A stretch of DNA of 64,000 nucleotides from Vogesella sp. XCS3 (GTDB taxonomy: Bacteria > Pseudomonadota > Gammaproteobacteria > Burkholderiales > Chromobacteriaceae), in the NCBI RefSeq assembly GCF_020616155.1, contig NZ_CP085530.1, positions 1,989,001 through 2,053,000 on the forward strand. Direction: 5' to 3'. Numbering within the stretch: position 1 is the first letter of the stretch; each line of letters begins with the position of its first letter. The notes under the pieces were generated by a model. The model searched no databases, was not told the origin of the DNA, and saw only the letters and a program-made list of their open reading frames with translations. Shown here piece by piece: positions 29,216 through 39,308 of the stretch. The position numbers and the translations under genes are program-made.

Positions 29216-29709
29216 GCCTCACCCCCGGCGTGTACCAGTACCGCGTCCAGCTTCACGCGGCCCGCAGTGGTAGCGTCCGCCTGCAGACGCAGCACGCGCA
29301 CTTGCTGGCCAGCCAGCTGACCACTGGCACGTACCCAGTCGTCAAATACCACCTCGCCCTGCACCCGCACGCCAAACTCGCCCTCAGGCTGCAGTTGCAA
29401 ACCTGCCAGCCCGGCCTCGCGCAGCATCGGCGCCAGCATGGTTTGCAGCTCGGCAGCCGGCAACGGGGGCACCTCGGCCTGTGGTTTCAGGCCTTTCGCC
29501 TCGCTGGCGAGCGTGGCCACCAGCCTGGCCTCGGCGCGCAAACTGGCCACGCTTGCGGCTAGCCGAGCAGATTGCTGATGCGCCGGCACCCATAACGCCA
29601 GGTAGAACACGGCCCCGCCCAGCACCACCGCCATCAAGGCCAGCAGACGCTGCTCGCGTGCCGATAGCTGCTGCCAGCGCTGCTGCGCCTGCTGTTTCAG
29701 CTGATTCAT
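29212..29709 (-). CDS. gspM: Type II secretion protein GspM
   Basis: GspM is an inner-membrane platform protein that binds GspL. The ATG at 29709 gives 165 residues, with a basic N-terminus, one membrane helix (about 23-43, LLALMAVVLGGAVFYLALW) and a periplasmic ferredoxin-like domain. The start overlaps the gspL stop by four bases (ATGA), indicating coupled translation. Sequence conservation in this family is low, so the call rests on size, topology and gene order. Confidence 0.85.
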   Translation of the reverse strand: MNQLKQQAQQRWQQLSAREQRLLALMAVVLGGAVFYLALWVPAHQQSARLAASVASLRAEARLVATLASEAKGLKPQAEVPPLPAAELQTMLAPMLREAGLAGLQLQPEGEFGVRVQGEVVFDDWVRASGQLAGQQVRVLRLQADATTAGRVKLDAVLVHAGGEA

Positions 29710-30863
29710 AGCGGCTCCCTTGTCAGTACCCATTCACGCTGCCCCTGTTCATTCTGGCTGGCCGTCAGCAGCCACTGCCGTGCGGCCAACTGTGCCTGCC
29801 AGCCTTTGGCCTGCTCGGCGCTGAGCGAGGGGGCCTGGAATGCCAGACGGCCGCTGTCGTAGCGCAGCGATACCAGCTTGAGCTCGCCCCGGTTGATCTG
29901 TGCCAGCTGGGCCATGGCTTCTACCATATCGTCGCGCGCGGGCAGGCCACGGCTCAGGCGCAAGCGGTCTACCGCCCGCAACATGGGCAAGGCACTGCTG
30001 CCGGCCACAGCTTGCGGCGCCCACGGCTGCACTTGCTGGCGAATCTGCTGCTGCAGGTCTTTTTTCTGCCAGGCGTACCAACCCCATTGCCCGCAGGCCA
30101 GCAGGGTTTGTGCCAGCACCACGGCAGCCACAATCACACCGGCGCGCTTGAGCGAGGGGGCAAACGCACGCCACTGGCGGTCTGCCGCCAGCTCGCCCTG
30201 GGCAAAATTCGGCCCGCTGCTGCGGCCGTGCTGCCATTGCCAGGCATCGCCCTGCTGTAGCGGCCAGGAGGCTGGCAAGCCCTGCGGCAGCTCGCCCAAC
30301 ACCAGCAGCCCGGCTGGCGGTGGCGCTGCGGCCAACCTGGGCAGCAAAAGTGCGGCGCTGGCAGCAGGCAGAAAACTTGCGGCATCCACCCCCGTGCGTA
30401 GCAACCAGCCCTGCGGCTGGGCGGACAGTACCCATTGCCCTGCCGCAGGCTGGGGTAGCAGGGCTTCTTCCGCCACGATACGGTCGGCCAGCCGTCCCAG
30501 CTGGCGCAGCATGGCCACGGCACGGCGCACCGGCGCTGCTTCGCACACCGCCACACTGCGGCGGCCGTCGGCCAGCTTGCCCCCCACCGCGTACAGGTTG
30601 GCCGCAGGGTCGTTTGCCAGCTGCTCTTCCAGCGCATAGCCGATCACTGCCGGCTTCAGCTCGCGCCCGGTAGGCAGCGCCACCGCAGTAAACAGGGTAG
30701 TGCCGGCGGGCAACACCAGCTCCAGCTGGTCGGCACGCGGCCAGGCGGCGGGGCTACCATCGCCCTCATCCAGGCACTGCCCCTGGCTACCCAGCAGCGC
30801 CCACGGCAGGCCAGGCTCGCTATCTGGCCAGCCTGGCCGCAGATACAGTCTCAATACACTCAT
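29706..30863 (-). CDS. gspL: Type II secretion protein GspL
   Basis: GspL links the cytoplasmic ATPase GspE to the inner-membrane platform. The ATG at 30863 gives 385 residues; a longer frame would start inside gspK. The N-terminal two thirds form the actin-like cytoplasmic domain, followed by a membrane helix near 240-260 (GVIVAAVVLAQTLLACGQWG) and a small periplasmic domain. It overlaps gspK by four bases. Three exact copies of the decamer lie in this one gene (29781, 30327, 30597). Confidence 0.9.
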   Translation of the reverse strand: MSVLRLYLRPGWPDSEPGLPWALLGSQGQCLDEGDGSPAAWPRADQLELVLPAGTTLFTAVALPTGRELKPAVIGYALEEQLANDPAANLYAVGGKLADGRRSVAVCEAAPVRRAVAMLRQLGRLADRIVAEEALLPQPAAGQWVLSAQPQGWLLRTGVDAASFLPAASAALLLPRLAAAPPPAGLLVLGELPQGLPASWPLQQGDAWQWQHGRSSGPNFAQGELAADRQWRAFAPSLKRAGVIVAAVVLAQTLLACGQWGWYAWQKKDLQQQIRQQVQPWAPQAVAGSSALPMLRAVDRLRLSRGLPARDDMVEAMAQLAQINRGELKLVSLRYDSGRLAFQAPSLSAEQAKGWQAQLAARQWLLTASQNEQGQREWVLTREPL

Positions 30864-31813
30864 GATTCCCCGTTGGTGGCCGCCGCTACCGGCACCACTC
30901 CTTCTTCTCGCCACAGCACTTTGCTGGCTTGTTCGTTGCGCAACAGTAAAGCGTCTACCCGCAGCATGCTGCGCGGGTGGCGTATTTCACTTTGCAGCAG
31001 AAAATAGTCGCTGCGCACACCGTACTCCACCGCCAGCGGCACCAGGTTACCGGTGAGGCGCAAGCCGAAGTCGGCCTTGTCCTTGAAATACGTGGTACTA
31101 CGCTGGTTGATCAATGCCTGCGCCTGGCCACGCCCCAGGCCGGGCACCAGCGCCATCATCAAGGGCAGGCTGATGGTGTTCACATTCAAGGCGCTACGCT
31201 GCGGCAGCAGCGCCAGATGCGGGGCCAGCCTGGCCAGCACCTGGCTGTTATAACCCTTTACCCAGCGCAGCTGCGCCAGCTTTTGCACGCGGTTAGCCGG
31301 CGGCATGGCGTAAGGCGGCTGCTGCGCTGCGTACCAAGCCGACTCGGCACCTTGCGGGCGCTGCTCATCGTCGGCGTCCAGCCAGTCCAGCAGGGTATCG
31401 GCCAAGACAGCCGGTAGCTGCAGCTGAGCCAGCAGGCGGCGATAAAGCTGCACCTGCACCGCGTCTTCCTTGCCGTCCGGCAGCAGCAGGTTGTGCACAT
31501 TAAAGCGCCCCTGCGCATCGGAAAGCTGGCCGCTAATGCGGGTCTGCTCGGCCTCGGTTTGCGGCAAGGGCTGCGCCCATAGCTCGCCAAGGTGGTCTAC
31601 CGCGCCGCTACTGCGGGCATCAAATGCCAGAATGTCACCCGCCCAGCCCACCCCGGCGTCGGCAATCAGCCGGATATCGGCACGGGCACGGTCGTTATCT
31701 GCCTGGCGCCACCACAGGCTTTGCTGCCACAGCACGGTAGCCGCCGCGGTAGCGGCCAGCGCCACAATCAGCAGCGCCATGATGATGGCCATGCCTTGCT
31801 GTTGCCGCTTCAT
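30860..31813 (-). CDS. gspK: Type II secretion minor pseudopilin GspK
   Basis: GspK caps the pseudopilus tip together with GspI and GspJ. The 317-residue protein starts MKRQQQG-MAIIMALLIVALAATAA, with cleavage expected after Gly7. As is usual for GspK, the Glu at mature position 5 is missing. A large globular domain follows. Start and stop both overlap neighbouring genes by four bases. Confidence 0.93.
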   Translation of the reverse strand: MKRQQQGMAIIMALLIVALAATAAATVLWQQSLWWRQADNDRARADIRLIADAGVGWAGDILAFDARSSGAVDHLGELWAQPLPQTEAEQTRISGQLSDAQGRFNVHNLLLPDGKEDAVQVQLYRRLLAQLQLPAVLADTLLDWLDADDEQRPQGAESAWYAAQQPPYAMPPANRVQKLAQLRWVKGYNSQVLARLAPHLALLPQRSALNVNTISLPLMMALVPGLGRGQAQALINQRSTTYFKDKADFGLRLTGNLVPLAVEYGVRSDYFLLQSEIRHPRSMLRVDALLLRNEQASKVLWREEGVVPVAAATNGES

Positions 31814-32364
31814 GGCAGCACCCATACGCGGCTGATGGTTTCATCACCAGGCAATACCACGCGCATTTCCAGCGCACGCAGCTGCGGCGAGCCGGCCGCC
31901 GCCGTGGGCCACTGCGCGTACCACTGGCCATTGGCGGCCAACACGCGCCATTGCACACGGTAGTCGCTGCCCAGCAAGGGTAAGGCCTCGCCGTCCGGCG
32001 CGCTGCCGGCCGGGCCTGCCAGCCAGCCCAGGCCGCCAGCGGCGCGGTATTGCACCTGCTCTTGCCCGTCCGGATAGCGGGACGACTCCAGCCGCAGCTG
32101 CAACCACTGGCCCTGCCCCGCCGGCTGCAGCTGCAAGGCGGGCTGTTGCTGCTCGGTGGGGGCTTGCCGCGGCAGGCGCTGCAGGTCGGCCTCTACCCGG
32201 CGCAGCACCCGCGCCAGCTGTACCCAGCGTTCACCGGTTTGCATGATGTGCTCGCGCGCGTTCAGCAAGTTGCCAAATGCGCGGTAGCCCATCACGGTAA
32301 GAATGGACAGCAGGCTCATGGCAACCAGGATTTCTATCAGCGTCATGCCGTGCTGGCGCTTCAT
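31810..32364 (-). CDS. gspJ: Type II secretion minor pseudopilin GspJ
   Basis: This 184-residue minor pseudopilin has the prepilin leader MKRQHG followed by MTLIEILVAMSLLSILTV. The cleavage site after Gly6 and Glu at mature position 5 are both present. It would be processed by PilD (48604-49458), since no peptidase gene is in this operon. It overlaps gspI and gspK by four bases each. Confidence 0.93.
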   Translation of the reverse strand: MKRQHGMTLIEILVAMSLLSILTVMGYRAFGNLLNAREHIMQTGERWVQLARVLRRVEADLQRLPRQAPTEQQQPALQLQPAGQGQWLQLRLESSRYPDGQEQVQYRAAGGLGWLAGPAGSAPDGEALPLLGSDYRVQWRVLAANGQWYAQWPTAAAGSPQLRALEMRVVLPGDETISRVWVLP

Positions 32365-32738
32365 GGCTGCACCTCGGGGCTGCGCACAAAGCCGGTGATC
32401 TCGGCCAGCACATAGCGCTGGCTGCCAGGCTGTAATACGCGCAGGATTACCTTGCGGAAGTTGCCATTGGGCGTTTCGCTAACCTCGCGCTCCCAACGCA
32501 GGCGGCGGCCATCGCTTTGCATTTCACCTTCTTGCAGGCCAGGGCCTGGCCACTCGCGCCGCGCCTGCATCAGGGCCAGCTGGTTTTGCGCCTCCCAAGT
32601 GGCGATCATGCGCTGCTTCATCTGTTCGCTATTGTCGGCAGCCACCCCGCTGGCACGCAGCAAGGCCGCCAGCGCCACCGCCATGATGGCCAGCGCCACC
32701 AGCACCTCGAACAGGGTAAAACCACCCTGCCGCTTCAC
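32361..32738 (-). CDS. gspI: Type II secretion minor pseudopilin GspI
   Basis: This 125-residue minor pseudopilin begins MKRQGG-FTLFEVLVALAIMAVALAALL, with cleavage after Gly6 and Glu at mature position 5. The start codon is GTG and overlaps the gspH TGA by four bases (GTGA). GspI nucleates the pseudopilus tip with GspJ and GspK. Confidence 0.93.
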   Translation of the reverse strand: MKRQGGFTLFEVLVALAIMAVALAALLRASGVAADNSEQMKQRMIATWEAQNQLALMQARREWPGPGLQEGEMQSDGRRLRWEREVSETPNGNFRKVILRVLQPGSQRYVLAEITGFVRSPEVQP

Positions 32739-33220
32739 GGCGCCACCTCCACGGTTACGGTGCCTACCGGCGACAGCGTGATGCTGCGCGCGCCGCTGTC
32801 ACCACGCAGCGTCAGTGCCAGCGCGGGTGGGCGGCCATCCTGCCATAGCCGCACCGGGCCGCTGGCCGGGCGGCCGTCTTGCAGCAGGCCATCACCGCGC
32901 AAACCTTCCGGCAGCGGGTGATCGGCAAAAAACGCATCGGCGCTGGGCTGCCAGCCGCCCTGGCTATCGGCCACGCGCCAGCGGGCGCCGCCTGCCTGCC
33001 AGTCCAGCGCCAGCGCCTCGCCCATTTCGGCGGCGTCCACGGCTTGTTCCAGCACCCGCGCCAGGCGGTAGCTTTCGTCCTCCAGCTGGCGATGCGTATC
33101 GGGCCGCAGGCTGAAGCTGATGGTAGTGGCCATCACGCCAATGATGAGCAGCACCACCATCACTTCGATCAGCGTAAAGCCGCCTTGCGGCCAACGTTGG
33201 CCGCAGCCTGCGCGCCTCAT
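32735..33220 (-). CDS. gspH: Type II secretion minor pseudopilin GspH, with motif-derived leader
   Basis: This 161-residue minor pseudopilin has the usual GG-FTLIEVMVVLLIIGVMA segment, with cleavage after Gly14. Its leader is unusual: MRRAG is followed by CGQRWPQ before the Gly-Gly. Those seven codons are exactly the 20-base palindrome TGCGGCCAACGTTGGCCGCA plus its last codon base. Leaders of GspI, GspJ and GspK here are only six or seven residues. The motif pair thus seems inserted in the leader without harming processing, as leader length is flexible. No alternative start codon is available after it. Confidence 0.92.
   Translation of the reverse strand: MRRAGCGQRWPQGGFTLIEVMVVLLIIGVMATTISFSLRPDTHRQLEDESYRLARVLEQAVDAAEMGEALALDWQAGGARWRVADSQGGWQPSADAFFADHPLPEGLRGDGLLQDGRPASGPVRLWQDGRPPALALTLRGDSGARSITLSPVGTVTVEVAP
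33186..33205. repeat. Perfect 20-base palindrome of two decamers inside gspH leader
   Basis: TGCGGCCAAC followed directly by GTTGGCCGCA. Unlike nearly all other coding copies, it is not read as Ala-Ala-Asn or Leu-Ala-Ala but as Cys-Gly-Gln-Arg-Trp-Pro-Gln. Confidence 0.93.
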
Positions 33221-33226
33221 GCCGGT

Positions 33227-33664
33227 TTACAGCGCCCAGGAGCCGATATCGGCATCGTTGCCTTCACCACCGGGCTCGCCGTCGGCGCCCAGGCTCCAGA
33301 TATCCACCTCGCCATGGCTACCCGGCGCGGCGTACTGGTAAGGGTTGCCCCACGGGTCGTTGGGCAGGCGCTCCAGGTAGCCGCCGGGCTTCCAGTTTTT
33401 GGGTGCTGGGCCGCTAGCCGGCTTGCTCACCAGCGCTTGCAGGCCCTGCTCGGTGGTGGGGTAGCGCGTGTTATCCAGACGGTAGAGCTTGAGGCCCTGC
33501 AGCATGGCGCCGATGTCCTGCTTGGCGGCCACGATACGCGCCTCGTCCGGGCGGCTCATCACCTTGGGTACTACCAGTGCGGCCAGCACGCCGAGAATGA
33601 CGATGACCACCATGATCTCGATCAGGGTGAAGCCGCGCTGGGCGGCGGGTTTGCGGTGTTTCAT
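33227..33664 (-). CDS. gspG: Type II secretion major pseudopilin GspG
   Basis: GspG is the main subunit of the periplasmic pseudopilus that pushes substrates through the secretin. The 145-residue precursor has leader [11 protein letters not shown], cleavage before [20 protein letters not shown] and Glu16 at mature position 5. The C-terminal calcium-binding region typical of GspG is visible ([28 protein letters not shown]). An AAGGAG ribosome binding site and a 70-base gap with a hairpin precede it, consistent with higher expression than its neighbours. Confidence 0.96.
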   Translation of the reverse strand: MKHRKPAAQRGFTLIEIMVVIVILGVLAALVVPKVMSRPDEARIVAAKQDIGAMLQGLKLYRLDNTRYPTTEQGLQALVSKPASGPAPKNWKPGGYLERLPNDPWGNPYQYAAPGSHGEVDIWSLGADGEPGGEGNDADIGSWAL

Positions 33665-33689
33665 GCTTGCTCCTTGTATTGATTCATTA

Positions 33690-33703
33690 CCCCGTAAGCG
33701 GGG
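33690..33703 (-). other. Stem-loop between gspF and gspG
   Basis: CCCCG-TAAG-CGGGG lies in the only sizeable gap (70 bases) in the gspE-gspN run. It may protect a processed mRNA starting at gspG. Confidence 0.5.
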
Positions 33704-33734
33704 GCCCGCGCACGGGCAGGCAGATGGCAGGCGC

Positions 33735-34940
33735 CTACCTCACCATCTGGTTCATGTCGATGATCGGCATCATGATGGCCATCACGATCAGCAGTACCAG
33801 CCCGCCCATCACCAGAATCAGTAGCGGCTCCATCAGCGTGGTGAAGGTCGCCAGCTTGCGCTCTACTTCCTGCTGCTGCTGGACGGCGGCGCGGTCCAGC
33901 ATGTCGGCCAGGCGGCCGCTGGCTTCGCCGCTGCCGATCAGGTGGATCAGCACCGGCGGAAACTGGCGCGTACTGCCCAGCGCGCGCGACAGGGCCATGC
34001 CTTCGCGCACTTTGGCGGCGGTGTCGGCGATGGCGTCCTGCATGGGGATCAGGCTGACGATGCCGCGCGCGGTGTCCAGCGCCGTGAGCAGCGGCACGCC
34101 GGAGCCCACCAGAATCGACAGCGTGCTGGCCATGCGTGCGGTATTGAGCGCCTGCAGCAGGCGGCCGATGACCGGCAGGCGCAATAGTTGGCCGTGCCAG
34201 GCGTGGCGTAGCGCCGGCACCTGCAGCATGCGCCAGATGGCAGCGGCGGCGGCCACGATCAGCAGCAACAGCACCACACCCCAATCGCGCAGAAAGTGGC
34301 TACTGGCCACTAACATGCGCGTCAGCAGCGGCAGCGTCTGCTTGCTTTGCGCGAACACGCTCACCACCTGCGGCACCACGTAGGCCATCAGCCCGCCCAC
34401 CACCAGCAGCGCCACCACGGTGACCACCGCCGGATAGGCCATGGCCAGCGCCACTTTCTGCTGCGTGTGCTGGCGCTGGTCCAGATAGTGCGCCAGCTTG
34501 GCCATGACCTGCCCCAGGTGGCCGGACTGCTCGCCGCCCTGTACCAGCGAGCGGTACAAGCTGTTGAATACGGCTGGCGCTCCGGCCAGCGCTTGCGCCA
34601 ATGACTTGCCTTCCAGGATGTCGCTGCGTACCTGCGCCAGTACCGCACGGGTGCGCGGGTGCTCGCTTTGCTCGGCAATGGCGGCCAGCGCGCGCTCCAG
34701 CGGCAGACCCGCATCCAGCAACGTCGCCAGCTGCTGGGTGAACATCACCAGCTCGGCGCGCGGCAGGCCACGCGCCAGCACCGAGCTACCCTGGCGCGGT
34801 GCGGCCACGCTATCGAGCTCCAGCGGCAGCAGACCTCGCTCGCGCAGCTGGGCACGGGCGGCACGGGCGGAGTCGGCCTCCAGCAGGCCGCCGTGTTCCT
34901 TGCCGGCGGCGTCGAGGGCGGTGTACTTGAATGCGGCCAA
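33735..34940 (-). CDS. gspF: Type II secretion inner-membrane platform protein GspF
   Basis: GspF is the polytopic platform protein that GspE acts on. The 401-residue protein has two T2SSF domains and about three membrane helices (near 170-190, 220-240 and 370-395). The start codon is TTG: the gene reads TTG GCC GCA TTC, so the start codon lies inside the decamer GTTGGCCGCA. A GAGGAG ribosome binding site sits five bases before it, and the protein start [14 protein letters not shown] is canonical for the family, so this start is convincing. Confidence 0.95.
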   Translation of the reverse strand: MAAFKYTALDAAGKEHGGLLEADSARAARAQLRERGLLPLELDSVAAPRQGSSVLARGLPRAELVMFTQQLATLLDAGLPLERALAAIAEQSEHPRTRAVLAQVRSDILEGKSLAQALAGAPAVFNSLYRSLVQGGEQSGHLGQVMAKLAHYLDQRQHTQQKVALAMAYPAVVTVVALLVVGGLMAYVVPQVVSVFAQSKQTLPLLTRMLVASSHFLRDWGVVLLLLIVAAAAAIWRMLQVPALRHAWHGQLLRLPVIGRLLQALNTARMASTLSILVGSGVPLLTALDTARGIVSLIPMQDAIADTAAKVREGMALSRALGSTRQFPPVLIHLIGSGEASGRLADMLDRAAVQQQQEVERKLATFTTLMEPLLILVMGGLVLLIVMAIMMPIIDMNQMVR

Positions 34941-34941
34941 C

Positions 34942-36392
<1,451 letters not shown>

Positions 36393-36396
<4 letters not shown>

Positions 36397-38459
36397 GGTT
36401 TGGCCACGCGCTGGCTATCCGGCTGCGGCAGTTTGCCGCTTTGCTGCAGCTGCTGCAGCAGGCCGCCTGCCGGCGACGACTGGTAGGCGTCTGCGGCATT
36501 CAGCGGCAGCTTGCCGTCCTGTCGCTGGCGGTCGCCGATCACATAGTCGTAGCGGTCGCTGGCCAGGCCGCGCGCGCTGCCATCGTCACGCAGGATGGTG
36601 GGCTTGAGGAACACCATCAGGTTGGTTTTCTTGCGCTGCTTTTGCTGGTACTTGAACAGCCAGCCCAGGCCGGGAATATCGCCCAGCAACGGGACTTTGT
36701 TCTCGCCATCGCTGACCGCTTCCTGGATCAGGCCGCCAATCGCGACGATGCTGCCATCGTCCACGGTGACGGTGGTTTCGATGGCACGTTTATTGGTGGT
36801 GAGGCCGGCGGGGTTATTGCGGCTGGTTTCTTCTACCGACGACACTTCCTGCAGGATTTTCATCTTTACCAGGCCGCCTTCGGAAATCTGCGGTGTCAGC
36901 TTCAGCGTCAGGCCCACGTCCTTGCGTTCGTAGGTCTGGAAGGGCGACGATACACTGCTGTTATTGCCACCGGCAGTGCCGGTATTGCTGTAGCTGCCGG
37001 TGAGAAACGGCACGTTCTGGCCGATGACGATCTTGGCTTCTTCGTTATCCATGGTCATCAGGTTGGGCGTGGACAGCACATTGCCTTCGGCTTCTTTTTC
37101 CAGCGCACGCGCAAGCAAGCCCAGGTTCAGCACCTGGCCGATACCCGGGATGGTCACGGTGCCCTTGCTGATGCCCACTGTCAGGCCGCTACTGCCAGCC
37201 ATCGCGCTGATGCCCGCAGCACCACCGGTCGCCACATTCAGGATGCCGGGGTTGCCCGTAGCCGGGAAATTGGTGCCGCCAATGACGCTGGTGCCGCCAT
37301 TGCCCAGGCCGGACAACGACTGCCACTGCATGCCGACTTCCTGCGCCCGCTCGGCCGATACCTCCACCACCAGCGCCTCGACAAAGACCTGCGCGCGGCG
37401 GCGGTCCAGCATGTCGATCACATTGCGCAGGTTCTGGTACATGGCGTCCGGCACGTTCATGATCAGCGCATTGTTGGCCACGTCCGCCTGGATAGTGCTG
37501 CCCAGCGCGCCACCGTTACTGTCGGCCGCTTTGCTACTGCCTGCTGTGCCAGGAGCCTGGCCATTGGCTGGCGTGCTGGCAGCCGCGGCGGGGGCCGCCT
37601 CGCCGGACAGCAGGCTGCGCAGGGTTTGCGCTACCCGTGTGGCCTCGGCATTACGCAGGTACACCACACGCACATTGGCACCGGCCTGGCTAGGCTGATC
37701 CAGCAGGGTGAGCAGGTTTTTTACCTTGGCCAAGCGGCCACTAGTATCGGCGCGCACCAGCAGCACATTGCTGCGTGCGTCCGGCACGATGGTGATACGG
37801 CCGCCGTCGGCAGCGTTGGCCGCACCGGTACTGCCTTCCTGCAATAGCTTGTTCAGCTGGCTGGCCATTTCGATAGCCGAGGCGTATTTCACCGGCAGCA
37901 CCACGCTATCGGCAGCGCTGGCACTTTCGATGCTGTCGATAATGGCTTCGATGCGGCGGATATTGTCTGCGTAGTCGGTAACCACCACGGCATTGGCCTG
38001 CGGCATGGCCGCCACGGTGTTGTTCGGGGAAATAATGGGGCGGATCACCGGCACCAGCTGGTTGGCGCTGCCGTGTCGCAGAATGAACACTTTGGTCATC
38101 AGGCGGTCGCCGTCACCCCGGCGGGCATTGCCTACCCGCGCGTGCAGCTTGGCGTCGGCCTCCGGCACAATCTTGATCACGCCGTCGCTTTCGACCGCGC
38201 TAAAGCCCTGCATGCGCAGGCTGGACAACAGAATCTGGTAAGACAGCTCGCGTGGTACCGGGCGCGCCGACACGATATTCACCGTGCCCTTTACCCGTGG
38301 GTCCAGCACGAAGTTCTTGCCGGAAATCTCGCCGATGGCTTTGACCACCGTATCGATATCCACATTGACGAAGTTCAGCATTACCGGCTCGTCGGGCGCG
38401 GCAAAAGCGTGGCAAGCAAATACCAGTGCCAAGGCACCGGCCAAACGGGCTATCTGCAT
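36393..38459 (-). CDS. gspD: Type II secretion outer-membrane secretin GspD
   Basis: GspD forms the outer-membrane gate of the T2SS. The 688-residue precursor has a signal peptide (about 1-20, ending AFA). The N0-N3 domains follow (MLNFVNVDIDTVVKAIGEISGKNFV at the start), then the secretin domain with VPFLTGSYSN and VGLTLKLTPQI. A serine/glycine-rich insertion near residues 285-320 separates N3 repeats. No obvious S-domain pilotin signature can be judged by eye, and no gspS pilotin gene is in the cluster. Confidence 0.97.
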
Positions 38460-38577
38460 GATTGTATCGATCTGCTTTTCTATTGTTCAGATACCGTGGC
38501 GTCTTGCACCACGCCTGCTACTGCGCCAGCGTAGCGCCAACGTAAAACCTCAATAAAAACACCCTGCCGCTTGCCGC

Positions 38578-39162
38578 TCAGTCCTTCTGGACTGGCGCGT
38601 CCCCTTGCGACAGCCCCGTCACGGCCGGAGCGACAGCGGGTGCCGGCATGACAGGCGGCACCGCCGGCGCACCAAACAGCTGCGGCTGCGACGGTGCCTG
38701 GCCTGGCAGCGCACTATCCGGCTGTACTTGCCGGCTTAGCACCACATTCAGCTCGCTACCATCCGGCTGGCGCAGTACAACCCCGCCCCCGTTTACCCGC
38801 AGCAACAACCAGCCACCGGGCGTTTTGTCACCGGCGCGCACGGCAATTTTCTGGCCATTTTCCAGCAAAATGGCGAAGTCCTGGCGCGAGCCCTGCCCCC
38901 CGCCGAGTACACCCAGCACCGTTACCGGCGGCGCCGCCTGGCTAGCCGTAGCGTCTTGCAGCACACCAAACCAGGACTGCTGCGCTACAGCACCGGCAGC
39001 GGCCAGCGGCTGCGGCGGTGCCAGCACGCGCATGCTTGGTGAAGCCGGCAGCAGCCCCAACAAGGTGGCAAACAGCCACCAGCAGGCAAACAGTGCCGCC
39101 AGCAGCGGCAGTAGCACTGGCAGGCGCGCAACCTGGCGCAAGGCACGTTGTGGCGTGGGCAT
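38578..39162 (-). CDS. gspC: Type II secretion protein GspC
   Basis: GspC connects the inner-membrane platform to GspD. The 194-residue protein has one membrane helix (about 12-36), then the homology region that binds the secretin (VTVLGVLGGGQGSRQDFAILLENGQKI). It ends in a proline/alanine-rich tail without a PDZ domain, which is common in shorter GspC variants. It is the first gene of the operon, 118 bases before gspD. Promoter boxes were not convincing. Confidence 0.88.
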   Translation of the reverse strand: MPTPQRALRQVARLPVLLPLLAALFACWWLFATLLGLLPASPSMRVLAPPQPLAAAGAVAQQSWFGVLQDATASQAAPPVTVLGVLGGGQGSRQDFAILLENGQKIAVRAGDKTPGGWLLLRVNGGGVVLRQPDGSELNVVLSRQVQPDSALPGQAPSQPQLFGAPAVPPVMPAPAVAPAVTGLSQGDAPVQKD

Positions 39163-39258
39163 AAACGGAATTTACCGAAAACAAACAAAGGTGGAAGAGT
39201 AATGAAGACAGCATGGATGGGCAAGTATCCTACACTGGCCGCATTGCCAGCATATGAA

Positions 39259-39286
39259 AAGCCCCCTTTCATTTGAAAGGGGGCTT
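39259..39286 (-). terminator. Terminator of the etfBA-acyl-CoA dehydrogenase operon
   Basis: A 13-bp stem AAGCCCCCTTTCA / TGAAAGGGGGCTT with a TT loop lies 22 bases after the dehydrogenase stop and is followed by TTTTC on the minus strand. It insulates the gsp operon. Confidence 0.92.
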
Positions 39287-39308
39287 CGCTTCAGCAAGGT
39301 CGTCCGGC

